A stretch of 64,000 bases of DNA from Anaeromyxobacter paludicola (GCF_023169965.1 NZ_AP025592.1:2666001-2730000); one strand, 5' to 3'; counted from the stretch's first letter, positions 35,034-47,596 are shown. Numbers and translations: made by a program. The notes: generated by a model from the letters alone, not told the origin.

Positions 35034-36338
35034 TCAGCCGGCCAGGAGCTCCTTCGCGGCCAGGTAGGCCCGGTGGACGCCGGGGATCCGCTTGCCGGCG
35101 CGGACGAGCCGCACCGCCACCGAGCGGGCCAGGGCGTCGAGCCGCGCCTGCGCCTCGGCGCGCCGCCGCTCGGCCGCGGCGGCCCGGGTCTCCGCCTCCG
35201 CGAGCGCCGCGCTCACGCGGTCGAGGATCTGCTGGAGCCGGTGCGCGTCCTCCTCGGCGCCGGCGAGCCGGGCCCGGGCCTCCTCGAGCGCGCGCCCGCG
35301 CCGCGCCCCGTCCTCGTGGCGCGCCGCCGCGTAGCCGTCGCGGAGCGCCTCGCCGAGCCGCCCGAAGACGGCGCGGCTCCGCGCGCCCAGCCGCGGGCCG
35401 GCGCGCCGGGCCTCGGCGTAGAGCGCCTCCAGCTCCTCGCAGCGGCGGCCCAGCCGGAAGCGGGACCAGCAGGCCTCGGCCACCGCCGAGAGGTCGAGCG
35501 CCGGGCAGGCCTCGAAGAGGAGCGCCTCGAGCTCCGCGTCCGAGGGCCGCCGGCCCTCGAGCCGGCCCGAGAAGTTGCGGGCCGCGAGCGCGTCGAGCCG
35601 CCCCGCCTCGAGCCAGCCGTCGCAGCCGTGGACGTCGAGGAGCAGGCAGGGCACCCCGAGCGCGCCCGCGAGCAGCGCGGTGCGGCCGATGGTGATCACC
35701 GCGTCGAAGGCGGCGAGGCGCGCCGGGTCGATGGGCATCGAGGCGGCCGGCAGCCCCCAGTGCGTCCAGCGGAAGCCGGGGCGCGCCGCCGCGATCCGGT
35801 CGAGCGCCGCCCCGAGGGCCGGGGCGAGGTGGTTCGTCACCACGAGCAGCTCGCGCACCGGGCGGGGCCGGGGCGCGGCCGGCCGGACCAGCCCGTGGTC
35901 GTCGAACCAGTTGCGGGCGATCCGGAGCGGGACCGCGCGGCCGAACGGCGTGGCCGCGAGCCCGTCGCGCACCTCCTCCGAGACCGCGAGGCCGAGCGAC
36001 ACGCCCTCCCAGAGCGGCGGCGCCGCCTCGAGCGCCGGCCGGGGCCCGAGCGAGGAGAAGATCGCCGCCGCGTCGAGCCGCAGCCCCGCCAGGAAGCACA
36101 GGCAGGGGACGTGCTGGACGTGCACCACCTCGGGCGCGAAGGCCTCCACCGCCTCGCCGTCCGCGGGCGTGAGCACCGGCACGCCGGCCGCGCGGAGCTC
36201 GTCGGCGATCGCGCCCGGGACGAAGGTGAAGGCGGCGACCTCGTGCCCGCGCCGCGAGAGCGCCGTCGCGAGCTCCTTCGTGTAGAGCTCGGAGCCGGCG
36301 CGCTCCGCGAGGTGGTGGTTCGCGATCAGGATCTTCAC
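35034..36338 (-). CDS. Glycosyltransferase-like protein with C-terminal coiled coil
   Basis: A 434-residue protein from GTG 36338 (GGAG 5 nt upstream). The N-terminus (KILIANHHLAERAGSELYTK) is a GT4-type glycosyltransferase N-domain. The middle retains a GT-B-like layout (VITIGRTALLAGALGVPCLL), but I do not see a clear E-X7-E catalytic motif. Residues about 310-415 form a long Ala/Glu/Arg coiled coil. Possibly an envelope polysaccharide enzyme. It is isolated, with no neighbouring polysaccharide genes. Confidence 0.7.
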   Translation of the reverse strand: MKILIANHHLAERAGSELYTKELATALSRRGHEVAAFTFVPGAIADELRAAGVPVLTPADGEAVEAFAPEVVHVQHVPCLCFLAGLRLDAAAIFSSLGPRPALEAAPPLWEGVSLGLAVSEEVRDGLAATPFGRAVPLRIARNWFDDHGLVRPAAPRPRPVRELLVVTNHLAPALGAALDRIAAARPGFRWTHWGLPAASMPIDPARLAAFDAVITIGRTALLAGALGVPCLLLDVHGCDGWLEAGRLDALAARNFSGRLEGRRPSDAELEALLFEACPALDLSAVAEACWSRFRLGRRCEELEALYAEARRAGPRLGARSRAVFGRLGEALRDGYAAARHEDGARRGRALEEARARLAGAEEDAHRLQQILDRVSAALAEAETRAAAAERRRAEAQARLDALARSVAVRLVRAGKRIPGVHRAYLAAKELLAG

Positions 36339-36432
36339 GTGGGCTCCGGGAGAGGCGATCCCTCGACCGGCTGAACCCACGAAGGGCGCGCACGTTAAAC
36401 GTGTGCTTACCGCCGCCGCGGCCGCGGCGCCC

Positions 36433-37797
36433 TCACTCCTTCTTCTCTCCCGAGACGAGCCCCATCTTCGCGAGCTTCTCGTAGAGCGTGCTCCGGTGCA
36501 GCCCGGCGAGCTCGGCCGCCTTCCCGACCGAGCCGCCCGCCTCGCGCAGGAGGTCCTCGAACCAGCGCCGCTCCCAGGCCTCGCGCGCCCGCTTGTACCG
36601 GCCGCCCTCGGCGGCGTCGGCCGGCTCCGGCGGGGTGAGCTCCGGCGGCAGGTCGGCGAGCGTGATCGCGTCGCCGCGCGCCAGCAGGAGCGCCCGCTCG
36701 ATGGCGTGCTCGAGCTCGCGGATGTTGCCGGGCCAGGGGTGGTCGAGGAGCGCCCGCATCGCCTCGGCGTCGGGCGCGAGCGGCGGCCGGCCGAGGCGCA
36801 GGGCGTGCTTCTTCACGAGGTGCTCGACGAGGAGCGGGACGTCCTCGCGCCGCTCGCGCAGGGGCGGCAGCCGGAGCGGCACCACCCGCAGGCGGAAGTA
36901 GAGGTCCTCGCGGAAGCGCCCGGCGTCCACCGCCTTGCGCAGCTGCTCGTTGGTGGCCGCGATCACGCGCACGTTCGCCTTGCGCGGCTTGCGGGAGCCG
37001 ACCGGGATGTAGTCGCCGTCCTGGAGCACCCGCAGGAGCTTCGCCTGCACCGTCAGCGGCAGGGTCCCGATCTCGTCGAGGAAGAGCGTGCCGCCCTCCG
37101 CCTCGGCGAAGAACCCCTCGCGCGCCACGTCGGCGCCGGAGAACGCCCCCTTCTCGTGGCCGAAGAGCTCCGACTCGGCGAGCGTCTCGGGGATCGCGCT
37201 CATGTTGAGCGCCAGGTACGGCCCGGCGGCGCGCCGGCTCATGGCGTGCGCGGCCCGCGCGACGAGGTCCTTGCCGGTGCCGCTCTCGCCCTCGACGAGG
37301 ATGGGCACGTCGGACGGGGCCACGCGCTCGAGCAGCGCCGCCACGTCGCGCATGGCCGGCGACCTCCCCACGATCCCGTGCAGTTGGTAGCCGCCCGCGA
37401 GCGCGGTCTTGAGCTGGGCGTTCTCGCGCCGGAGCCGCGCGTGCTCCACCGCCCGCTCCACCAGCAGCTCCAGCTCCTCCGGGTCGAAGGGCTTCTTGAG
37501 GTAGTCGAAGGCGCCCGCCTTCATCGCCGCCACGGCGGTCTCCACGGTGGCGAAGGCGGTCATGATCACGACCGGGATCTCGGGCGTCTTCTGCTTGAAC
37601 CGCTTCAGCCCCTCGAGCCCGTCGATCCCGGGCATCCGCAGGTCGGTGACGATCACGTCGAAGGCGGCCCGCTCCACCGCCGGCAGCGCCTCGGCCACCG
37701 AGGCGAAGTCGTAGACGTCGTAGCTGCGCGACAGCGTGCGCTTCACCATCTGGCGCGCCGAGTCGAGGTCGTCGATGACCATCACGTTGGGCTTCAC
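36433..37797 (-). CDS. NtrC-family sigma-54 response regulator
   Basis: A 454-residue protein from GTG 37797, whose GTGA overlaps the stop of the upstream small gene. It has a receiver domain (phospho-acceptor Asp 52 in VTDLRMPGIDG), an AAA+ domain with Walker A GESGTGKD and the sigma-54 contact loop reading GAFSGA (Thr to Ser), and Walker B TLFLDEIG. A C-terminal Fis-type HTH follows (SVGKAAELAGLHRSTLYEKL). It is operonic with the sensor kinase at 38049-39545. It is a natural candidate to activate sigma-54 promoters in this window, but its targets are unknown. Confidence 0.93.
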   Translation of the reverse strand: MKPNVMVIDDLDSARQMVKRTLSRSYDVYDFASVAEALPAVERAAFDVIVTDLRMPGIDGLEGLKRFKQKTPEIPVVIMTAFATVETAVAAMKAGAFDYLKKPFDPEELELLVERAVEHARLRRENAQLKTALAGGYQLHGIVGRSPAMRDVAALLERVAPSDVPILVEGESGTGKDLVARAAHAMSRRAAGPYLALNMSAIPETLAESELFGHEKGAFSGADVAREGFFAEAEGGTLFLDEIGTLPLTVQAKLLRVLQDGDYIPVGSRKPRKANVRVIAATNEQLRKAVDAGRFREDLYFRLRVVPLRLPPLRERREDVPLLVEHLVKKHALRLGRPPLAPDAEAMRALLDHPWPGNIRELEHAIERALLLARGDAITLADLPPELTPPEPADAAEGGRYKRAREAWERRWFEDLLREAGGSVGKAAELAGLHRSTLYEKLAKMGLVSGEKKE

Positions 37798-38039
37798 CGC
37801 TCGCCTCCCTCGCCGTCTCGCCGGCCCGCCTCGCGCGCCCGCCGCTCCGCCGCCTCCCGCTCCGCCTTCTTCTCCGCCGCCGCGCGCTCCTCCGCCTGGC
37901 CGGGGAGCAGGCCCTTCCGGTCCATCCAGGAGACGATCCGGTACACCGCGTAGAAGATGCCGGCGACGAGCAGCAGCGACACCGGGAGCATCACCTTCAT
38001 GGCGTCGCCGAGGACGTCGGGCGCTGCGGGAGCGGCCAT
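37794..38039 (-). CDS. Small single-pass membrane protein in a two-component operon
   Basis: An 81-residue protein. One transmembrane helix (residues about 14-34, MKVMLPVSLLLVAGIFYAVY), then a highly charged Glu/Lys/Arg cytoplasmic helix. It starts 9 nt after the sensor kinase and overlaps the response regulator start by 4 nt. It may be an accessory to the signalling pair; no family is recognised. Confidence 0.7.
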   Translation of the reverse strand: MAAPAAPDVLGDAMKVMLPVSLLLVAGIFYAVYRIVSWMDRKGLLPGQAEERAAAEKKAEREAAERRAREAGRRDGEGGER

Positions 38040-38048
38040 CCCTGGAGT

Positions 38049-39545
38049 CTACACCGGGGCGGCCCGGGCCCCACCCCCGGCCCCGGCGGCGGCCCCGGCG
38101 ACCGGCAGCCGCATCCGGAACAGGGCCCCGCCGCCCGGCGGGCTCTCCACCTCCACCGCGCCCCCGTGGGTCTCGGCGGCCTGGCGGACGATGGCGAGGC
38201 CGAGCCCGGTCCCGCTCGCCTTGGTCGTGTAGAAGGGCTCGAAGACGTGCGCCGCCACCTCGGGCGGGATCCCCGGGCCCGAGTCGCGGACCTCGACCAG
38301 CACCTCGCCCCCCTCGGCGCGGGCGCTCGCCCGGAGCGCCCCGCCCTCGGGCATGGCCTGGAGCGCGTTGACGCACAGGTTCAGGAAGGCCTGGCGGAGC
38401 ATGTCGGCGTCGGCGTTCACCTCGGGCAGGTCCGGGGCCACCTCCACCGAGGTCGCGACCCGCGCCTGCGCCGCCGCCGGGCCGACCACCTCGACCGCCT
38501 CCCGCAGCACGGGCTCGATCGACTGCGGCTGCGTGACCGCGTCGCGCGAGCGGGCGAAGACCAGGAACCGCTCGAGGAGCCCGGCCGCGCGCTGGGTCTC
38601 GCGCCGCACCGCCTCGAGGTCGGGCCGGTTCGGGTGCTCGTCCGGGAGCTCGCGCAGCGCCACCGCGGTGAAGCCGCGGATCACGTTGAGCGAGTTGCCG
38701 AGCTCGTGCGCGAACCCGGCGGCGATGCCGCCCAGGGTGGCGAGCCGGTCGGCCCGCAGCACGTCCCGGGTCTTCTGGGCGACGCGCGCCTCCAGCCCCT
38801 CGATGAGCCGCTCGTTCTCGACCCGCCGCTCGGCGAGCCGCTGCGACATGGCGTTGAAGGCCTTCACCACCTCGGCGAGCTCGCGCTCCTGCGGCACCTC
38901 GAGCTGCCGGCCCGCCTCGTCGCGCGCCAGCGCCTCGGAGGCCTCGCTCACCTCGGTGAGCGGCCGGGTGATGGTGCGGAGCAGGACCACCGCGAGCACG
39001 TGGCCGAGGAAGATCCAGACCGCCGCCAGCGCCGAGGCGGTCCAGGCGAGCCGCCAGGCGCTCCCGAGCACCTGCTCGTGCTCGAACTCGACCCGCACCG
39101 CGCCGACGAGCTGGCCGTCGCGCAGGATGGGCGCGCCGGCGACGATCCCCTCCGGCTCGACCAGCCGCGTCACCACCTCGAGCGGGCTCTGCGCCGGGGT
39201 GAAGACGGTCGGGGCGCCCTCGGGGCACCCCTTCCCCGACGGATCGGCGCAGGCGAGCACCTTGCCGAAGCGGTCCACCACCCAGGCGCGCGCCACCGGC
39301 GCGCCGGTCACGAGCTGGTTGACGAGCAGCGCGAGGGCGGCCCGGCCGGCGGGCGCGGCCCCGTCGGGGTTCACCCATCGCGTGGCCGCCGGTGCCACAC
39401 TGGCGGCCAGGGCGGCGCCCTCGCGGGCGAGCAGCTCCTGCGAGCGCTGCAGGTCCCGCCAGAGGGCCACCGCGGTCACGCCGGTGGTCGAGAAGATGGT
39501 GATGCCCGCGATGAGGGCGAAGAGCTTGACCCGGAGCGTGATCAC
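38049..39545 (-). CDS. Membrane sensor histidine kinase
   Basis: A 498-residue protein from GTG 39545 (GAGGTG upstream). TM1 is at about 7-30, followed by a periplasmic sensor (about 31-170) with two Cys (LACADPSGKGC) that could be a redox or ligand site. TM2 is at about 172-195, then HAMP. The HisKA H-box reads FAHELGNSLNVIRGF (phospho-accepting His). HATPase motifs NLCVNALQAM, DSGPGIP and GTGLGLAI are intact. It pairs with the NtrC-type regulator and is only 26 nt from the divergent decahaem gene. Confidence 0.93.
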   Translation of the reverse strand: MITLRVKLFALIAGITIFSTTGVTAVALWRDLQRSQELLAREGAALAASVAPAATRWVNPDGAAPAGRAALALLVNQLVTGAPVARAWVVDRFGKVLACADPSGKGCPEGAPTVFTPAQSPLEVVTRLVEPEGIVAGAPILRDGQLVGAVRVEFEHEQVLGSAWRLAWTASALAAVWIFLGHVLAVVLLRTITRPLTEVSEASEALARDEAGRQLEVPQERELAEVVKAFNAMSQRLAERRVENERLIEGLEARVAQKTRDVLRADRLATLGGIAAGFAHELGNSLNVIRGFTAVALRELPDEHPNRPDLEAVRRETQRAAGLLERFLVFARSRDAVTQPQSIEPVLREAVEVVGPAAAQARVATSVEVAPDLPEVNADADMLRQAFLNLCVNALQAMPEGGALRASARAEGGEVLVEVRDSGPGIPPEVAAHVFEPFYTTKASGTGLGLAIVRQAAETHGGAVEVESPPGGGALFRMRLPVAGAAAGAGGGARAAPV

Positions 39546-39571
39546 GGGAACACCTCGTCACGGGAGGCGGA

Positions 39572-40375
39572 ATGGGCGAGCGGCGGCGACGGATCCTGTA
39601 CGCGGCGGCGAGCGTGGCGGTGGTGCTCGCCGCGGCCGCCGTGGCCGGCGCCGTCCGCATGAAGCGGTTCATGGAGGAGGACCCGCGGCTCTGCGCCTAC
39701 TGCCACCGGGCCAGCCCCGAGTTCGCGCTCTGGAACCGCGGCAGCCACCGGATGGTGGCCTGCCAGCGCTGCCACCACAACACGCAGGAGCAGCAGGTCG
39801 CCATGCTGCGCGGCTTCCTCGCCGGGACCCGGCCCGGCGGCAAGGGCGGGCACGGCGAGGTGGAGGTGGGCGCCTGCGCCGCCTGCCACCTCTCGCACGA
39901 CCCGCGCTGGCCGCAGGTGGGCGGCTCGCGCGGCCACAGGATCCACGTGGACCAGCAGCGGATCGCCTGCGTCCGCTGCCACGCCGCGAGCGTGCACGGG
40001 TTCGAGCCGGTGCAGGCGAGCTGCCGCGCGTGCCACGGGCAGCACGCGGTGAGCGTGTCCGGGATGCAGCAGCTCCACTGCTTCGCCTGCCACGACTTCC
40101 TCTCCCAGGACCCGGGCCTCAAGCCCACCCGCCGCGACTGCCTGCGCTGCCACAGCGCCGAGGGGGTCCTGCCGTCCCGCTTCTCCGACCAGGCGCCGAT
40201 GCAGTTCGCCTGCGGAGCTTGTCACAAGCCGCACGCCAAGACCAAGGAAGAGGCGCTCGTGGCGTGCACCTCCTGCCACAAGGACGTCGCGAAGGCGCCG
40301 GTCCACGCCCGGGCGCGCGGGCGCCGCTGCGTGGAGTGCCACGAGCCGCACCTGTGGAAGGCGAAGCGGGGCTAA
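39572..40375 (+). CDS. Membrane-anchored decahaem c-type cytochrome
   Basis: A 267-residue protein from ATG 39572 (GGGAGG upstream). One N-terminal transmembrane anchor (residues about 7-28) is followed by ten CXXCH motifs: CAYCH, CQRCH, CAACH, CVRCH, CRACH, CFACH, CLRCH, CGACH, CTSCH and CVECH. The first haem region resembles the NapC/NirT style of quinol-linked cytochromes. It faces a CbcL-like gene (40434-42164), sharing the intervening terminator region. It probably accepts electrons from the inner-membrane quinol oxidase and passes them to periplasmic carriers (inference). Confidence 0.88.
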   Translation: MGERRRRILYAAASVAVVLAAAAVAGAVRMKRFMEEDPRLCAYCHRASPEFALWNRGSHRMVACQRCHHNTQEQQVAMLRGFLAGTRPGGKGGHGEVEVGACAACHLSHDPRWPQVGGSRGHRIHVDQQRIACVRCHAASVHGFEPVQASCRACHGQHAVSVSGMQQLHCFACHDFLSQDPGLKPTRRDCLRCHSAEGVLPSRFSDQAPMQFACGACHKPHAKTKEEALVACTSCHKDVAKAPVHARARGRRCVECHEPHLWKAKRG

Positions 40376-40405
40376 AGAAAAGGCGGCGGGCCGGAGCCCG
40401 CCGCC
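40373..40405 (-). terminator. Intrinsic terminator after the CbcL-like gene
   Basis: GGCGGCGGGC (40382-40391) pairs with GCCCGCCGCC (40396-40405), 4-nt loop, followed on the minus strand by TTTTCTTT. It lies between the convergent decahaem and CbcL-like genes. The plus-strand direction has no T-tract. Confidence 0.8.
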
Positions 40406-40433
40406 GTGAGCAGCCTCGAGGTGCGCTGCCTTC

Positions 40434-42164
40434 CTACGGCAGCTCCTTCTTCTCCTCGGCCTTCTCGTACTCGAGCGGGTGCTCGTCCTTCATGAACTCG
40501 AGCGTGGTCTCACCGGTGAGCCAGGTCCAGTTCATGGGGAAGATCGAGGGGCGCAGGTGCACGTTGTAGAAGTGCACCACGAAGAGGAAGAGGATCGCGA
40601 GCGTCGCCTCCTCGCCGTGGATGATCTGCGCCACCGACAGGGCCCAGTGCGGCAGGAACTTCGCGAACGTCACCGGGAACCAGAAGATGAACCCGGTGCC
40701 GATCATCATCGCGCAGCCCCAGAACACGGCCCAGTAGTCGAACTTCTCCATGTAATTGAAGCGCTCGAACCTGGGGCGCTCCTTCTTCAGGCCGAGCATG
40801 TGGAGGATGTTGTCGCGGATGTCGAGCGCGTCCTTCGGCATCGGCAGCATGCTGAAGGGGAGCGCGCGCTTCTGGGCGAGGAACGCCAGGTAGAGGACGT
40901 GGTAGACGCCCGACACGATGAGCAGCACGGCCGCGAAGCGGTGCCACAGGCCGGCCGCGTGCGCGCCGCCGAAGAGCGCCAGCGCCTTGCGCGACGACTC
41001 GAGCGCCTCCGGCTTCTCGAGGTAGCCGGCGCCGCGGAGCGGCCAGCCGGTGAGCCCGAGCAGGATGCAGCCCGAGAGCAACAGCCAGTGCTGGATGCGC
41101 TGGTGGATGTCGAAGCGCTTCACCGTCTTCTCGGCCAGCTCCGGCTCGACGTGGTGCCCCGCCTTGCGGGAGAGGCGGCGGCGGATCTCCCAGAGGAAGT
41201 CGATGAGCACGTGGAAGCCGAAGAAGAGCAGCGTCAGGGTGGTGAGCCAGGAGAAGGCGAGGTGGACGTAGTGCGGGATCGGGCTCCGCGGGTCCTCCTG
41301 CAGCTCGCGGTGGGCGATGACCGAGGCGAAGGTGTCGTTCGCGCCGGGGTGGCACTTGCCGCAGGTGAGGGCGCGGTTGTGGCCGGCCACCGTGGAGGCC
41401 GGGTCGGCCTTGGCGAGGATGCCGTGGCCGCCGTGGCAGTCCGAGCAGTTCGGCGCGCGCGGGTTGCCGACCGCCACCTGGCGGCCGTGGATCGAGTCGC
41501 GGTAGGTGACGCCCACCTCGGGGTTCAGGCCGGCCGCCTTCGCGTACTCCTCGTTGGCGTGGCACTTCTCGCAGCGCGTCGCCAGGGCGCGCATGCTGGC
41601 GTCGCCCTGCGGGCGGTGGCCCTTCGCGTCCTTGGCGACGAGCGGCTGCACCGCGTGGATGGCGCCGTGGCAGGAGACGCAGGTCGCGCCCGCCACCTTG
41701 CCCGGCTCGAGGATCGACTTCGCGTGGACCGAGCCCCAGTACTGGTCGGCCACCTCGGAGTGGCAGTTGCCGCAGGCGACGAAGGCGCGCGGCGAGACCG
41801 TGACCGGCTCGCCCGGGCCACGCTCGCCGGTCGGCTTCGGCTCGCCCGGACGGCGGGCGGCGGCGAGCTTGGCGACGCGGTCGGCGTCGGGGCCGGTGAG
41901 CTGCGGCAGCCCCTCGGAGTGCATGCCGTCGGGCTTGTAGCCCTGGTGGCAGTCGGTGCAGTCGGCGATGCCGGCGTGGACCGAGCCGAGGAACGCCTTG
42001 GCGTCGATGGCCGGCTTGTCGGTGCCCTGCGCCTCCGCGTGGCAGCCGAGGCAGGCCTGGGCGTCGGCGGAGAGCTGGTTGTCGGACTTCTTCGCCTCGC
42101 CGGCGCGGGCGGGGGCGGCCGCGGCGGAGAGACAGAGGACGATGGCGATGAGCGTAGGACGCAT
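40434..42164 (-). CDS. CbcL-like inner-membrane quinol oxidase (heptahaem cytochrome c fused to cytochrome b)
   Basis: A 576-residue protein from ATG 42164; TTG 42200 upstream would add 12 residues and overlaps a candidate promoter. Signal peptide, then seven CXXCH sites in the periplasmic half (CLGCH, CTDCH, CGNCH, CVSCH, CEKCH, CSDCH, CGKCH). Residues about 300-560 hold four or five membrane helices with paired His (HQRIQHW, LWHRFAAVLL, HVLYL, VVHFYNVHLRP), as in FdnI/HydC b-type domains. Geobacter CbcL has this same b/c fusion and is needed for low-potential Fe(III) reduction. The haem count here is seven. Confidence 0.85.
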   Translation of the reverse strand: MRPTLIAIVLCLSAAAAPARAGEAKKSDNQLSADAQACLGCHAEAQGTDKPAIDAKAFLGSVHAGIADCTDCHQGYKPDGMHSEGLPQLTGPDADRVAKLAAARRPGEPKPTGERGPGEPVTVSPRAFVACGNCHSEVADQYWGSVHAKSILEPGKVAGATCVSCHGAIHAVQPLVAKDAKGHRPQGDASMRALATRCEKCHANEEYAKAAGLNPEVGVTYRDSIHGRQVAVGNPRAPNCSDCHGGHGILAKADPASTVAGHNRALTCGKCHPGANDTFASVIAHRELQEDPRSPIPHYVHLAFSWLTTLTLLFFGFHVLIDFLWEIRRRLSRKAGHHVEPELAEKTVKRFDIHQRIQHWLLLSGCILLGLTGWPLRGAGYLEKPEALESSRKALALFGGAHAAGLWHRFAAVLLIVSGVYHVLYLAFLAQKRALPFSMLPMPKDALDIRDNILHMLGLKKERPRFERFNYMEKFDYWAVFWGCAMMIGTGFIFWFPVTFAKFLPHWALSVAQIIHGEEATLAILFLFVVHFYNVHLRPSIFPMNWTWLTGETTLEFMKDEHPLEYEKAEEKKELP

Positions 42165-42196
42165 TTCGGGGTGGGCCGTGTGCAACGGTTGTGCCC

Positions 42197-42210
42197 GCAA
42201 CCCCGTGGCC
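42197..42210 (-). promoter_or_regulatory. Possible sigma-54 promoter of the CbcL-like gene
   Basis: The minus strand reads GGCCACGGGGTTGC. GG to GC spacing is exactly that of -24/-12 elements and the -12 TTGC is perfect; the CAC of the -24 box is shifted. A start near 42185 would leave a 20-nt leader. Weaker than the omcS element. Confidence 0.4.
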
Positions 42211-42354
42211 GTTGGCGGAGAAAAGTGGCTTCAACTCCCCGGGTTTCGAACCACTTTGCCCTACGTCAATTTACTGCGACCGCAAAACCTGCGTCCCGGC
42301 AACCAGACCGGTTAAGGTTGCGCGTCAGGCCCCTGACGACCCAACTGTGCGTCC

Positions 42355-42393
42355 GGAAAGCAGAAAGCGGACGACCGGTCGGTCGTCCGCTTT
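42355..42393 (-). terminator. Intrinsic terminator after mreB
   Basis: A 13-bp perfect stem (42364-42376 with 42381-42393, AAAGCGGACGACC arms) with a 4-nt loop is followed on the minus strand by CTGCTTTCC. Confidence 0.7.
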
Positions 42394-42434
42394 CGGGGGA
42401 GGATGCGGATGTGCGCGGGGATGCGACAGGGATG

Positions 42435-45499
<3,065 letters not shown>

Positions 45500-45511
45500 G
45501 GAGCGCCTCCG

Positions 45512-45543
45512 AAAAGGAGAAGGGCCGGCTCATCGCCGGCCCT
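45512..45543 (-). terminator. Intrinsic terminator of the rpsF-rpsR-rplI operon
   Basis: AGGGCCGGC (45521-45529) pairs with GCCGGCCCT (45535-45543), followed on the minus strand by TCTCCTTTTC. The tail runs up to the SD of the S9 peptidase gene. Confidence 0.75.
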
Positions 45544-45568
45544 CCTCGGGGTTCACGTCGGGTCCGGC

Positions 45569-46018
45569 CTAGGAGGCCTCGGCCTCGACCTTGACCTTCA
45601 CCTTGGCGTCCACCTCGCGGTGGAGCTTCACCGGCACCTCGAAGTCGCCCAGGGTCTTGATGGGGTCCTTGAGGTCGATGAGGCGGCGGTCGAGCTGCAG
45701 GCCGCGGGCGGCGAGCGCCTCGACGACGTCGAGGGCGGTGACCGACCCGTAGAGCTTGTCCTGCTCGCCGACCTTGCGCTGCAGGGTGACCGGCGTCTCG
45801 TTGATGCGCTTGGCGACCGCCTGGGCGGAGGCCTTGAGCTTGGCGGCCTTGGCCTCGGCCACGGCCTTCTGGTGCTCGAGCTCCCGGACGTTCTTCGGGT
45901 TGGCGAGGACCGCCAGCCCGCGGGGGAGCAGGTAGTTGCGGCCGTAGCCGGGCTTCACCTCGACGAGCTCTCCGCCCTTGCCGAGGTTGTCCACGTCTTC
46001 GCGAAGGATGAGCTTCAT
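45569..46018 (-). CDS. rplI: 50S ribosomal protein L9
   Basis: A 149-residue protein. [36 protein letters not shown] is diagnostic of L9, cited here in part: [19 protein letters not shown] (about residues 12-30). The central helix and C-terminal rRNA-binding domain are complete. It is the last gene of the S6-S18-L9 operon, 9 nt after rpsR. Confidence 0.98.
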   Translation of the reverse strand: MKLILREDVDNLGKGGELVEVKPGYGRNYLLPRGLAVLANPKNVRELEHQKAVAEAKAAKLKASAQAVAKRINETPVTLQRKVGEQDKLYGSVTALDVVEALAARGLQLDRRLIDLKDPIKTLGDFEVPVKLHREVDAKVKVKVEAEAS

Positions 46019-46027
46019 GTGGTTCTC

Positions 46028-46411
<384 letters not shown>

Positions 46412-46414
46412 GGC

Positions 46415-46876
46415 TTACTCCTCCCCTCGCTCGAACTCGGGACCGGCCTCGAAGCCGTCCTCGCCGCGCTCGCCGAACTCGCCGCGCTCCTCGCGGGGAC
46501 GCGGCTCGTCCTCGACCGGCGTGACCTTCACGTCGGCCTCGACCTGCCGGGCCTCGAAGTCGACGTCGTCGGCGACCTTCACCGACTGGAACTTGGTGAC
46601 GCTGTCGATCATCTTGAGGTTGCGCTCGAACTCCGCGACCAGGCCGGGCTTGCCGACGTAGAGCGCGTGCATGTAGAGCGCCTTCGGGTTCTTGCCGACC
46701 GGGAAGGCGGTCTTGCGCTTGCCCTGGTTGGTGAACCGGATGACCTTGCCGCCCTCGCGCGAGACCACCGCGCGGAGCCGCTCCTTGATCTCGTCCACCT
46801 GCTCGTCGGCCGTCTCGGCCTTGAGCAGGTAGATGGTCTCGTACTCGCGCACGAGCTTCTTCTGCGTTTCCGCCAT
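46415..46876 (-). CDS. rpsF: 30S ribosomal protein S6
   Basis: A 153-residue protein; the S6 core (REYETIYLLKAETADEQVDE, then KRKTAFPVGKNPKALYMHALY) is followed by an acidic C-terminal tail of about 40 residues rich in Glu, Arg and Gly. Start ATG 46876. It is the first gene of the S6-S18-L9 operon; the 132-nt upstream gap holds its promoter, which I could not define. Confidence 0.97.
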   Translation of the reverse strand: MAETQKKLVREYETIYLLKAETADEQVDEIKERLRAVVSREGGKVIRFTNQGKRKTAFPVGKNPKALYMHALYVGKPGLVAEFERNLKMIDSVTKFQSVKVADDVDFEARQVEADVKVTPVEDEPRPREERGEFGERGEDGFEAGPEFERGEE

Positions 46877-47008
46877 CTGAACTCCCCTCGGGTCTGAGGA
46901 GGCGCCCTGCTGCGCGCCACCATTAAAGCGGCGGTTCGCCCGCCGCGAGGAGCTGCCGGTGCCGCCGGGCCCATCCCGGTGGTCACCCTCTGTGCTGCCT
47001 TGCCGCGA

Positions 47009-47587
47009 CTACCCCGGCGACTTCACCCGCCGGTTGAACTCGTTCATCGCCTTCACCGCGCCCTGCTCGACGATGGTGCGCGCGGCCGCGGTGGCCCACT
47101 CCACGCACTCGGCGAGCCGGGGCTCGTCGCCCTTCCCGAACCGCCCCAGGACCCAGTCGGCCGGGTCCATCTGCGGCGGCGGCCGCCCCACGCCCACGCG
47201 GACGCGGGCGTACTCGGGGCTGCCGAGGTGGGCGTTCAGGCTCTTCAGGCCGTTGTGGCCGGCGTGGCCACCTCCGACCTTCACCTGCACCCGGAACGGC
47301 TCGAGCTCCAGGTCGTCGTGGACCACCGCCAGGTCCGCGAGCTCCGCCTTCCAGAAGCGGAGCAGCGGGCCCACGGCCTCGCCGGAGTGGTTCATGAAGG
47401 TCCTCGGCTTCACGACGAGGACCCTCTCTCCGGCGATCCGGCCCTCCGCCACGTCCGCGGCGAACTTGCCCGCCGCGAACGAGGCGCCGAGGTCGCGCGC
47501 CAGCGCGTCGGCCACCAGGTAGCCGACGTTGTGGCGCGTGCGCGCGTACTCGGGACCGGGGTTCCCAAGGCCGACGACCAGCTTCAA
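47009..47587 (-). CDS. pth: Peptidyl-tRNA hydrolase
   Basis: A 192-residue protein, normal length. [20 protein letters not shown] carries the substrate-binding Asn and catalytic His (residue about 20); the Asp of [11 protein letters not shown] and GHNGLKSL are present. Recycles peptidyl-tRNA that drops off ribosomes. It starts 9 nt after rplY, the usual rplY-pth pairing. Confidence 0.97.
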   Translation of the reverse strand: MKLVVGLGNPGPEYARTRHNVGYLVADALARDLGASFAAGKFAADVAEGRIAGERVLVVKPRTFMNHSGEAVGPLLRFWKAELADLAVVHDDLELEPFRVQVKVGGGHAGHNGLKSLNAHLGSPEYARVRVGVGRPPPQMDPADWVLGRFGKGDEPRLAECVEWATAAARTIVEQGAVKAMNEFNRRVKSPG

Positions 47588-47596
47588 GGCGTCGCC

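Noticed and set aside
42225-42260. GGTTCGAAACC, resembling a tRNA T-arm
   Set aside because: No matching acceptor, D or anticodon arms around it on either strand.
42165-42434. Search for a GEMM (c-di-GMP) riboswitch before cytochrome genes
   Set aside because: The characteristic CGCAAAGCC-type core was not seen here or upstream of the other cytochrome genes.
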